Below are positions 31,707 to 41,671 of a DNA stretch of 64,000 nt, piece by piece (positions within the stretch are counted from its first letter, which is position 1; the number at the start of each line of letters is the position of its first letter). The stretch is from Puccinellia tenuiflora. Its lineage: Eukaryota > Streptophyta > Magnoliopsida > Poales > Poaceae. The notes below the pieces were generated by a model that did not search any database, was not told the DNA's origin, and worked only from the letters and a program-made list of their open reading frames with translations. The stretch spans positions 489,535-553,534 of the forward strand of contig QRDG01000240.1 of the NCBI GenBank assembly GCA_012064385.1. The letters run 5' to 3'. A program made the position numbers and the translations under genes.

Positions 31707-32772
31707 CTCGCTGAGGTAAGTACACAGGTCGCTGAATAGGGTGACTCTTTCCTTCTTCCTCCCGCTCGACTACGAGTACGGTACTGACCACCCTGTTCGT
31801 GGCTGCCACATATAGGTACAGTGGCTCGTTCTCATGTGGTGCCACCAGCACTGGAGGGGTTGTGAGGGTCTGCTTCAGTTTGTCGAATGCTCTTGTGCCT
31901 CCTCTGTCCACTCGAACTTGTCTGCCTTTTTCATCAGTTGGTAGAAGGGCAGGGCCTTTTCTCCCAACTTACTAATAAACCGACTGAGTGCTGCGACTCT
32001 GCCGGCTAGGCGTTGTACTTCATGAAGTTTGGTCGGTGCAGGCATGTCGAGTATGTTCTGCACCTTCTCAGGGTTGGCTTCGATTCCTCTCGCAGAGACA
32101 AGATACCCCAGTAGTTCTCCGGCTGGGACGCCGAAGACGCACTTTTCTGGGTTTAACTTGATCTGGTACTCGTTAAGCGCGTCGAAGACCTTGCGGAGGT
32201 CGTCGATGAGGCTGTCCTCTGTGCGGGTGGTGACGACTATGTCATCGACGTAGACCTGGACGATCTGTCCTATGAGCTCCTTCAAGCAGGCCTGCATCGT
32301 GCGCTGGTATGTGGCTCCAGCGTTCTTCAACCCGAAGGGCATCATCTGGTAATAGAATACACCGTGTGGTGTGATGAACGCCGTCTTCTCCTGGTCCTCG
32401 ACTTTCATCCTGATCTGCTGGTACCCAGAGTAGGCATCCAGGAAGGATAGCGTGCACAGCCTGCAGTCGAATCGACGATCTGATCAATCCGCGGGAGCGG
32501 AAAGTGATCCTTGGGGCAGCATTTGTTGATGGCGGTGAAGTCGACGCACATGCGGAGTTTCTTCGTCTTCTTCTTTTCACCAGTACCGGGTTTGCTACCC
32601 ACTCTGAATCCTTTATTTCCCGAATAAATCCGGCGTGAAGCAGCCGGTCGATCTCCTTGCTGATAGCATCTCTCTTAGGACCCGCGAAGCGTCTCAAGGT
32701 CTGCTTGACTGGTCTAGCGTCTTTACGGACGCGTAAGGAGTGCTCGGCGAGTTCCCTTGGTATACCTGGCAT
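31707..32772 (-). pseudogene. R pol: reverse transcriptase and first RNase H start
   Basis: Three minus-strand frames cover one RT. 32603-32772 holds HSLRVRKDARPVKQT; 32405-32602 holds MCVDFTAINKCCPKDHFPLP; and 31875-32408 holds FGLKNAGATYQR, the catalytic YVDDIVV and LGEKALPFYQLMKKADKFEW. Frame changes fall near 32600, 32430 and 31900. The following RNase H start, YLYVAATNRVVS, has Ala at the first catalytic Asp position, the usual degenerate state of this domain when aRNH is present. Confidence 0.85.
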
Positions 32773-32835
32773 GTCAGAAGGTTGCCAGGCGAATATCTTC
32801 CAGTTCTCGCGCAGGAACTCGACGAGCGCGCTTTC

Positions 32836-33962
32836 CTATGCGCTAGTCAGGCTTGATGACACCCTGACCGTCTTGTCGGCGTCCGTCGGATGTACCTGAT
32901 GGGCCCTTGTGTCGTCGCTTGCGTTGAATGCAGATTCCTTGGATGATTTCTTCCGTGGTGGAAACAGAGTCCTGTCGTTGTCGACTGCCATCATCTCCAG
33001 GTGCTCGTCCATCCCGAAGAACTCAGAAATCCTGCTGAACTCGCGGTCGCAGCTGTCAGACCGGTCGAAGTCGCCTTTCACCGTGATGACACCCTTTGGT
33101 CCCGGCATCTTGAGCAGGAGGTAGGCGTAATGGGGCACTGCCATGAATCTGGCGAAGGCCGGACGACCCAGTATGGCATGATATTGTGACTTCCAGTCGA
33201 CTACCTCGAAGTCGATCGCCTCTCGCTGGAAGTTTTCAGGTGTGCCGAATATGACGTCGAGTGTAACTGTTCCCATGGGCGTGACTGCTTGCCCTGGTAC
33301 AATACCGTGAAGGTATTTGCTGATGGCGTTAGGTTGGATGTTGACCTGCTCATCCTTCTTAGGGTGTCGGCGAAGATGATATTTATACCGCTGCCTCCAT
33401 CCATGAATACCTTCTTCAAGGTGTACTCCCCGATCTGAGCTTCGACTACCAGAGCAGCGTGCCCGGGTCGTGGTATCGCCGGCGGGTGGTCCGCTCTGGA
33501 GAAAGTAATCGCCGTTTCTGAGCCTCTCAGGTAATCGGGTACTCCAGGTGGATTGGTGAGTGCTTGGTAGACCTGGCGGGTGATGATTTTCTGGGTCCTG
33601 TTGGAAGGACGTCCCTTCTGTATCATGTTGATCTGCCCACGTGCTGCCGGGAACACGTTAGCAGGATCCTGCGGCTGTGGCTGTGGCTGTTGTTGCTGTT
33701 GCGGGTAGAAGGCCAGCGCTGCTTGCGCTGGGTTGGCGACTGGAGGAGGAGGTGGCGCCTGGAGGGCCAGCTGTGCGGCTGGCTGTGCCACGGGTGCCGC
33801 TTGATTATCACGCTGTCCGTTCTGAGGTACTATTCGCGCAAACGCCCTGTATATCTTACGCGCCTTTCTGCAATCCTTCAATAGGTGGCGGGATCCCCAC
33901 TTGCCTGTTTCTGGGTCCCTGAACATGTGATGTTTGCAAGGTTGCTCTAACTCTTCTTCCTC
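32836..33962 (-). pseudogene. R nucleocapsid end and aspartic protease
   Basis: 33201-33926 begins in a zinc-knuckle-like stretch (CKHHMFRDPETGKWGSRHLL then KDC), passes through a Gln/Ala/Pro-rich linker and reaches the retropepsin loop KKVFMDGGSGINIIFADTL. 32836-33276 carries the second half, QYHAILGRPAFARFMAVPHY. The frames are shifted relative to each other near 33300. The second frame ends in TAG (32836-32838) and then continues in the same phase into RT as ESALVEFLREN, the same arrangement as in Gyp1. Confidence 0.82.
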
Positions 33963-33964
33963 AG

Positions 33965-34831
33965 TCAGTGGGCGTCTCCGCCACTCGCGCTTGCGACTTC
34001 CGTCTCTATGGTAGCTGCTGCCACCGTCCTGGTTGTACTGCCTTTCATTCTCACGGGGGTTTCGAATCCCGCCGCTACTAACTCGATCGAGTCGTTGCCG
34101 ACATAACGCGGCTTCTTTTTCAGGCGCCCTTCTCGCCAGTTGCTAGGTCCTGCCTCTTGCCTCGGAGATCGTGGCGCATCACGAACAGAGTCTTCTCCAT
34201 CTGCCCACTGGTTGGCTATCTGCATGAGCTCGATCATGTTCCTCGGCCTAAGCCTACCAAACTCCTCACGGAGGTCGCGGCGGTAAACGCCATGCATGAA
34301 TGCATCCATTACCCTGTCCTCTGAGGTGGCTCCATCCATGGTGTTGCGAAGTAAGGTCCACCGCTGGATGTACGAACGGAGTGGCTCGTCTCGACCTTGC
34401 TTGCACGCCTGGAGCTCAATGAGGGTTGTTGGCCTTGCGTATGTCCCCAGAAAACTCTTCACGAAGGCGTTCCTGAACTCGTCCCAGGTGCTGAAAGCGT
34501 CCCTGGGCTGAGTGTTGAGCCACCCGCGAGCAGATCCCGTGAGCATCAACTGGATGTACTGCATGGCAGTAGTCGAAGTACCACCTTGACAGCTGCACGC
34601 GATGAGGTAGTCTTCCAGCCAGTCCCTTGGGTCTTGCTTCCCGTCATACTTGGGTGTCTCCGCTGTTAGCTTGAAGCCTTTGGGCATCTTCGTGTCGCGG
34701 ATGTTGAAGCTGAAACATGCGGCTCCGCGTGGCTCGAAGTCGTCGTCGTCGTAGTCGTTGGCTTGTGCACTCGCCGCTCGCAGCCGTCGACTGCGGTCCA
34801 CCCTTCTCTGTGCGACGTACGTTACGGACAT
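33965..34831 (-). CDS. R gag capsid region
   Basis: 288 residues with the retrotransposon Gag domain: DPRDWLEDYLIACSCQGG, MLTGSARGWLNTQPRDAFST and NAFVKSFLGTYARPTTLIEL. The first 45 residues are Asp-rich after an Arg-rich start. The C-terminus is out of register before the zinc knuckle, so Gag-to-Pol continuity is lost. It also overlaps the preceding gag frame (34644-35321). The capsid domain itself is uninterrupted. Confidence 0.8.
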   Translation of the reverse strand: MSVTYVAQRRVDRSRRLRAASAQANDYDDDDFEPRGAACFSFNIRDTKMPKGFKLTAETPKYDGKQDPRDWLEDYLIACSCQGGTSTTAMQYIQLMLTGSARGWLNTQPRDAFSTWDEFRNAFVKSFLGTYARPTTLIELQACKQGRDEPLRSYIQRWTLLRNTMDGATSEDRVMDAFMHGVYRRDLREEFGRLRPRNMIELMQIANQWADGEDSVRDAPRSPRQEAGPSNWREGRLKKKPRYVGNDSIELVAAGFETPVRMKGSTTRTVAAATIETEVASASGGDAH

Positions 34832-36136
34832 CTTCGCCTGGCTGCGGCTGTCGCAGTCGAATTAGGGCTGGGTCTGCAAGTGGTGCGGGTTCACGATCGC
34901 GGCGGCCTCGATTCTCGTGCGCCCTTTCTGCCGGTGCTGATTTTGCCAGGACTTCTTCGACTTCCCTGAGGGATTGAATTTGTCGCCTGTGGAGGCGGGC
35001 GTGGGCGTCACCCTCCGGCGGCTGTGTTAGTCGCAGGTAGGTTTCGACCGCCATGAGGGCCGAAGCGGGTGTCTTGGGGACGGGGATTCCGTCCGCATCT
35101 TCCGTCATGAATGACGACTCCAGATTGCGAGTGAGGTGGACGCGATCAGCTTCTGGCACCCGTGGCATGCGAGCCCTGTGACGTCCTCCTTGCGAGACTT
35201 CCTCTGATCCGGCCAAGAACGAGTGTGCTGCCCTCCTGGCACTTGACGCGTCGGCCAACTCTTTGCGCCGAATTAGATCGGCCTTCTCTTGGCGGACTCG
35301 CTCGGACTCCTTCCAAAGCAAGTATTGGACCGCCAGTTGGTCTTCTCGGGTTCATCTGGTGAAGGGAACGTGCCTTCGTCCACGTGCTTCATGGCCTGGA
35401 TCGCCATCTCCCGAGTGATGGTGAGTCTTGTCACCCTGTCCGGCATGGTCACCTCCAGCGGGTATACGGGTTCCCCGCCGTTGGATCGTGCTGGGCTGGC
35501 CATATAGACTTGCGCGGGGTAAACCCGCCGAGTGGGGCTGATGCTCCCAGTCCTGCTTCCTTCGTCTGAGCTATGCTCAGAGTCGAAGATCACAGCGACG
35601 TGGCGGGTGCCACGGCCGCTGCTACTGGCGACTCCGCGATGCGGAGGCGCGATTGGCGTAGATTTTGGCTTCATCCGGGGCGCGGACAAGAAGGTCGTGG
35701 TAGACTTGTTTCGCGCCGGGGTTGCAGTAGATGCGATTTTTCTGGTGACCGCGGGTGTGGTCACCGCAGTCGCCGTTGATGCGGTCGTAGATGGTGCTGC
35801 CGCAGTCGAGGTGGACGCGATCTTCGCGGTAGTCGATGACACGACCGCCGTGGCCGCAGTAGATGCGATCTTCGCGGCGGGTGAAGCCGCGGTCGGCGCA
35901 GTCGGTGTAGATGCTTGCGCGTCCGTCGCGCGCAACGTGGCCAGCGTGGGCCGGAGCGTTCCGCGACTGTCCACCAGATAGCGCAGACTACCGAAGGTAA
36001 TCCACGTGCTCTGCTGCACCTCAGCGTACGCCGGGAGATCCGCCGGCGAGTGGTGGACGAACTCGAGGAAGCCGGTGTAGATCGACTCCCTGGCGCTGAT
36101 GCCGTTCTTCATTGTTGATGAGGCCGGCGCAACCAT
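34644..36136 (-). pseudogene. R gag N-terminal region, frameshifted
   Basis: 35273-36136 opens 40 bases inside the 5' LTR. It contains LEFVHHSPADLPAYAEVQQS and TWITFGSLRYLVDSRG, then about 100 residues of Ala/Thr-rich repeats (KIASTA, TAV) and a conserved block ending EVTMPDRVTRLTITREMAIQ. The frame shifts near 35330, and 34644-35321 continues with the charged helix WKESERVRQEKADLIRRKEL and AVETYLRLTQPPEGDAHARL. Together they form the N-terminal half of Gag. Confidence 0.7.
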
Positions 36137-36156
36137 GACTCCAACGATCTAGTTCT

Positions 36157-36174
36157 TTCCCACAGACGGCGCCA
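36157..36174 (-). other. R primer binding site
   Basis: The minus strand reads TGGCGCCGTCTGTGGGAA two bases inside the LTR end CTCGTCA. The tRNA was not identified. Confidence 0.75.
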
Positions 36175-36176
36175 AT

Positions 36177-36593
36177 TGACGAGTAGTGGACTCGGCAAAT
36201 CCCAAGGTTGTGTACCCCGGGTTGATTGAGGGGGAGAGAGTATGAACGTTGGTGGTTAATACGGCTAACAGGGGGCGAGTTTTACCCAGGTTCGGCCCCT
36301 CGAGGTGAGGTAAAGACCTACTCCTGCTTGTCTGGTATTATCGAGGTGGCTACAATGGCGAGATGCAATCTCGCTAGGGTTTGTATGCTGCTTGCTTGCC
36401 TAGATGACGCACCCTCCTGGCCTTTATATCACAGGCCAGGTCTCGGGTGGACGGTGCGGATTGCACGTTACAGAATAAGGAAGATCATCACCGGCCTAAC
36501 CAGCTACTTGGGCCACATGGTACACTTCATGGGCCTCTCCTGGCGTGACCCAGGTACTACCACCGTGGGTACCCGAAAGGTAGCCCCACGACA
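36177..36593 (-). repeat. R 5' LTR (417 bp)
   Basis: Near-identical to 23203-23621. The sequence downstream on the minus strand is the primer site and gag. Confidence 0.95.
36421..36430 (-). promoter_or_regulatory. TATA box of R 5' LTR
   Basis: The minus strand reads GATATAAAGG. The same motif is at 23448-23457 in the 3' LTR. Confidence 0.65.
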
Positions 36594-36598
36594 GGCGG
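36594..36598. repeat. R target-site duplication, right
   Basis: GGCGG, pairing with 23198-23202, then L1 LTR sequence resumes (TTTCCCCAGTCC). Confidence 0.95.
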
Positions 36599-39500
36599 TT
36601 TCCCCAGTCCATCGTCGCCAGAATGGGGAGTGGTGCATGGTACCGTCCAACACACGCTACAAATCTACAGAAAAGTAGACGAGATTCAATCCACGTGGGC
36701 GGGACCCAACATGTATTTAGTCGCCGGCCGGAACTCAACCCACACTTGATGGGTTTATCGTATTGCAGGAAAGTAAAGGTACATGAAATAATAATACTGA
36801 AAGTAGGCGAGATTCAATCCACGTGGGCGTGTAGTCTCCAAAATGAACCGAAAAGCAATCATAAGAAAGAAAGCATCCATTCCACTCGAGTATTAACTCG
36901 ACGTGGTGTCAGCAATCTTGGCAAAAAGACCCAAATGAAAAGCCAGCGTCCCAAGCGTCGCAGTCAAAGCGGGCATACGCCAGCCAAGTTTGACGGAGGG
37001 AGAAGAAGCAAATAACTCTTTGGCAAATGCCCCAACTCCGAGGATCATAAGACGACATTCGTCCGCTCCTCACCTCGGCAAAGGAGAAGAAGCAAACAAT
37101 CATGGGAACGCATGTTTTATAGTTATCCGGTTAGAGGGTTCGACACAGCCATGCAAATGCGAGGCGCACAAATTATTCACACGTCATTCTAACACACACA
37201 TGGATGATGAGTGAAGCATGGCGTCACTAACTATACTGGAATTGAATCACGGCATTGCTATCTAAGCTCGAAATAAACATAGCAAGCAAGTACACACATG
37301 GAATCATCTGCATCGAATAGCCCCAACATAAAATACCACGCATGACATGATAATATGCAACAAACTGCACCGCTTGAGTGTTCATAGCAAGTGGTTAGCT
37401 TGCCTTCGATGATCGACGCCATTTGGTTTCGGGGTCACGGGCACGTCGCGGGTTGGGGTCTCGATTTGCCGGTACCGCGGGATAGACCTATGCATGTGTA
37501 TAAATGTGTTGAGCATACAAATATTTTACAAAAATGTAAAACCTATACCACTGGATAGAGCTTTTCAAACTATGAATTTACAATTTGAATCACCTCAATC
37601 GGAGCTACGGTTCAAAAGATATTGGACTTCTAGTTCTTGGTAATTATCAGCCACTTCCAGAAAAAAAATGTTCGCGGGCCGAATCTTACCGGGTCGGGCC
37701 GGTCGCGCACTTTCCAGGAATACGCTTTCGCTGCAAGCACACGTAAATTGAAAAAAAAGAGTACGCGTTGAGCTAGCCTCAATCGATCGATCGATCGATC
37801 GGCCCGGCTTCCGCACGGGAGGCTCGGGAGGAGGCCGGGAGACGACGACGGCAGCGGCCGGCGGAGGATGCCGGCGACCGGGCGGCCCGGCCGGTGGCAG
37901 AGACGGAGCACCGTGCCCCTCGCGCCCGAAGGCGGACGAAGCGGACGGGAGGCTCGCGGCGCGGCGCGCGGCCTCGGGCGGTGACGTCGGCGACGGCGGG
38001 CCGAGACGACGCCAACGATGCGGGCGGCCGCGGGAGGGCAGGGTCGGCCGGGACGGAGACGGCGCTGCGGCGGCGTGCCGCGGTCGAGGAGGAAGCTGGG
38101 GCTCGGCGAAGGACGGCACGGTGGCGGCGGAGGGCCGGCCGTGGACGGCGATGCCGAGGGCGGGGTCGGCGAAGCTCGGAGACGCGTGGCGGGAGGCAGC
38201 ACGGTGTTGGGTCGTGGGGGCTCGGCGACATCGACGACAGCGGTTGGCGGCCACGAGGCCAGCCGAGGACAGCGGCGCAGGCGGTGACTGGGGCGCGGCC
38301 TCGGGAGCCGATGGTGGCGGCAGTGGTGAGCACCGGGGCGGACACCGACGGGGGGAAAGGGACGGCACCATGGTGGCGGTGAAGGGACGGGGCGACGGCC
38401 GGTTGTGCTGGAGCTCATCTCGACCGCCGGCCACGACGGCCATGCACGACGAGCACGCCAGGCACGCCGACCTCTGGCTCCTAGGAGTGGAGAGGAGAGT
38501 GAGGAGTGTGTCGGGGCAGGGGAAGTGGAGTGCAGGGGGGAAAATGAGTGGCGTCCGCGGGTGGGGGCTCGAGCTGCCCATATATAGGCAGGGACGAGAA
38601 GCATCGGACGACCACGTGCTCAAAAAAATGAAAGGAGGGGATAAGAACGGGGAAAATGGATACGAACGTCGAGCTGGACGAACAGGGATCTACAGGGAAG
38701 CTACTATGCGGGGATTAGGCAGGTTTTAGGCTAAGCGGGATTTAGGGTTTGCCAAAACGCGCACGTCCGGGACGCCTAGAGCGCGATGTGAGCGACATCG
38801 CCGCGTTCTCGTGACTCGGGGCATGAAATGGAAAACGGGTCGCACCACTGGGTTTGTAACGACGAGATCAACACAACAAAACTAGAATCACTCAAAGGCG
38901 ACAAATTTTACGTATAAGATTTTCAGAAAACCGGGGTTTGCGCCAGGTGTTCGATGAAATGACAGAGGTCTTCCCCACCTCAGAAAAATCCCCAAAATTC
39001 ACAGTAGGCTAGGATAGGTGTATGTAGTATGTTGGTGAAGTTTGAGCCCAATTGTGGTACCTATAGGTTGGTCAAAGAATTGGTGTCAAAAACGCCCCAA
39101 TGGCATGGGTTATGCCCAAATGCACTTACTCAAATGATATTGGCCTGATATTGTGGATATGGGGTGTGTATGGGATCTTGTCAGCTTGGAAAAGTGGCAA
39201 TGCCAAATGATTTTTGTAGCTAGGGGTTGCTTTGGAAATTGCAATAGGCAAGAAAATGGCATTACAAGGAAGTACCTCAAATATCGCTCAAATTAGGTTG
39301 GGCCAATGGAGTGAAATGTTCAGGGGGTTAAATCATTGCACCCTCACCAAAATTTCAGAAAATTTTGGATGGGTGGAAGGTTTGTCCAAATAATTTTGGA
39401 TTGAAAATGCCATAATAGGAAATATGAATAAACTTGGAATTCTTTCTGGGACTATGAAATATTTTTCCATGGGAGTGATATATATGTAGGAGGGAACCTT

Positions 39501-39795
39501 ATCGTATCTTGGTGGAATTTTTTTTCCAGCTATAATTGTGGTGGTGGATTCGGTAGGATAGATAAAAGGGTTTTGGAGTGTTCAAATGGAATAAATGTAT
39601 CGACCGGCAAAACAATGGTATGAAGTTATGGTGGGGTCGGAAAAGGTCGGGGATTTGTTGGGAAATTTCCAAGAGAGCGAAACCAAAGTCAAGTCAAGGA
39701 CCATCTGGTTCAAAGGAAACATTTTGAAAATCGAAAAAGTTTTTCAGGCGTGGGAAAACATCACTAAAATAGGGACGAATTTTCGGGATGTGACA
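36599..39795 (-). repeat. L1 3' LTR, second part
   Basis: 36599-37600 aligns closely to 43459-44451. The right part (37600-39795) is clearly diverged from 44640-46744 and 51425-53532. It includes an (ATCG)n run at 37783-37801, a GC-rich stretch (37800-38560) with a 342-codon minus-strand frame of low-complexity Pro/Arg/Ala sequence that I do not take as a gene, and the LTR terminus GATGTGACA. Confidence 0.88.
38577..38589 (-). promoter_or_regulatory. TATA box of L1 3' LTR
   Basis: The minus strand reads GCCTATATATGGG, upstream of the GC-rich part. In L2 the matching position is CTATTTAAGTAG. Confidence 0.65.
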
Positions 39796-39809
39796 ACCCT
39801 TCCCCCCTT
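39796..39809 (-). other. L1 polypurine tract
   Basis: The minus strand reads AAGGGGGGAAGGGT next to the LTR start TGTCACATCC, preceded by AATCTCGGGACGAGATTC. Confidence 0.75.
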
Positions 39810-40529
39810 AAAAGAATCTCGTCCCGAGATTCGGAGACTAATAGAAATTCCCGGGGTTATACAAGATATTTCTGGTAAGGTTTAATATACCCTATATTTA
39901 AAATACCTTAAAACTTTTTCTACACAATACTAGAGTTTAACACTCAAAAGGATCAACACTCAGTAAGATCTTTACAGGAACAATTATTATCAAGGCATGA
40001 TATTTTATCACACTCAATGCATTCTATGGATGACATGGCAGGGGCTCACACAATCAATCAACATAGGATTTGATACTATGGTTATAAAAATTAAATCTAA
40101 GGTTTTTAGTTCAACCAAACACACGCATGGCAAATCAAACAAGATCTACACATGAATCATCAAGTGAGCTGGGAACCATGGGTACAGTGTATCCTCAAAT
40201 ATATCCACTTAATGGTTAGAGTCGAGCAACACACCAAAATATTTTTCGTACTAGAAAATAATATCCCATTCAAATGTTGTGTTAATTTACAGGTGGGCAT
40301 ATGTGTGTTGGTTCACATACACGTCCTGTTTTAAGTGTTCTGTCACTTGTTCAAAACTTTTTTATTAAAGGAAGAAAGGGCATGGTGTTTTGACGCGCGT
40401 CAACCAAGTAGTTAACAAGCGAACAACGTCAAGTTTTCACATGGAGTCGAAATAACAAGTACCATAGCTGCCAAGCTAACATGCGATACAAGCAAACACA
40501 GAATAACAACCAACCTCACAACTCTCACC
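39810..40529. other. L1 internal region without gene
   Basis: AT-rich sequence aligning to 46760-47470 in L2. No coding frame or RNA gene seen. Confidence 0.6.
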
Positions 40530-41312
40530 TACATAATTTAGGACCCTCACTTGGTGGGACTTGGTCTTGGCTTCATCCCTGTGTTGCCTACAAGATCTTG
40601 CGGTTTTGGTCCTAAGCCAAGCTTGGTATCCCACTAGGCCTCCTCGCCACCACGGCTAGAGTCTCAGGATGCCTTCTGGCACCATGCCAAAGCTGTGAAG
40701 GGGTTGGAGGTCGCGGGATTACGGCTGGTCCTGGATGGAAGGTATCGAGTCCAAACTTCAGCGCTCCATTGATGGTGGTGGCTTTCTGAGGTTAATGGTT
40801 ACTGGTCCTTGCAGACTGGGTTGTTCTTAGTGAGCTGCGGACTTGGGCAGGGCTTGCCTATTGGATGGCATTCCTCCAAGTTGGTAGACAAGGATGCTCT
40901 CCAAGGCGGTGGTGTAGGCTACGAGATGTGACAAGGTTGAGTTGAGCATCACTTCGATGCTTACCATGGGATGGCTGGGCTTGCAAGGGATCTTGGCGGG
41001 AAAAAGCGAGCCGCAGGAGGTTCCATCACGGCTTCAAAGTACCGCAGACGAGCGAGACATTTCCAAGCTGCAACTTGGAGCGCCGTCTCAGGGGAATCCA
41101 CGAAGTGGCTTTGACTCACATACGGCGTCGCGCTTCCTAAGGGACTTGTGCCGACATACGTATCGGCATGATACTCGCTCAGTAGGAGGAGAGATTAGAC
41201 CGATATACATGATACACCGGGCAAGAAACACAACCAATAATATCGCGAGCAGCTTCCCATAGTAGAGGTGGAAAACCAGGGCGAAACTCAGCGGTGGTCT
41301 CGAAAATAAGGG
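40530..41312 (-). pseudogene. L1 copy of the L-family protein gene, frameshifted
   Basis: Aligns with the open gene of L2 (47472-48254). The ATG is present at 41312 and the first residues agree, but near 41190 one base is missing relative to L2 (CCTACTGAGCG against CCTGCGTGAGCA on the minus strand), which moves the rest out of frame, and further small indels follow. The product would be truncated. Confidence 0.75.
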
Positions 41313-41659
41313 TAGGTGCCATCTAAAACTCAAGCTAGTGTACTTGGGAGAGAGGAGAGCGCAAGATTCCTGAGCGGGGTCTGTTTCAAGAGAGTTGGGT
41401 TGCAAAGGATAGCAAGCGAGGGTGTGATTTTATAGGTAGCTGGGACTTGGGTTTCATACTAATGGGTAGTGTCGATTCCTTCTCAAGGAAGAAACCGCGC
41501 GAGTCTGGTTGGGTAAGATTGGGGCAAGTTTTACTGCACCATACTGTTGAACGACATGAGCCATGCCGGTTAGGCGGATACGGGTTAAATCAATCGGGTC
41601 ATTGTCGGGTAAAATTAAGGCGGGGCTTTCCATGCTAGGGTAGTCTACAGCCAGCCTGG

Positions 41660-41671
41660 GCTCTGATACCA
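41660..41671 (-). other. L1 primer binding site (initiator tRNA-Met)
   Basis: TGGTATCAGAGC on the minus strand, directly at the LTR end GCCACAGAGCA. Confidence 0.93.

Larger units (their letters stand above)
23203..36593 (-). mobile_element. R: complete Tat/Retand-type Ty3 retrotransposon, 13.4 kb
   Basis: Full element with TSD GGCGG, LTRs of 419 and 417 bases, primer site, gag, protease, RT, RNase H, aRNH and integrase on the minus strand, then a 112-bp tandem array and two spliced genes on the plus strand before the 3' LTR. By eye the LTRs differ by two substitutions and two one-base indels, so insertion is recent. Even so, gag-pol has several frameshifts, which suggests it was copied with help from another element or was inactivated soon afterwards. 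It lies inside the L1 3' LTR. Confidence 0.95.

Noticed and set aside
37595..38623. 342-codon minus-strand frame in the L1 LTR, and similar frames at 44788-45453 and 51571-52217
   Set aside because: Low-complexity GC-rich sequence downstream of the LTR TATA box. Frames are not kept between the L copies.
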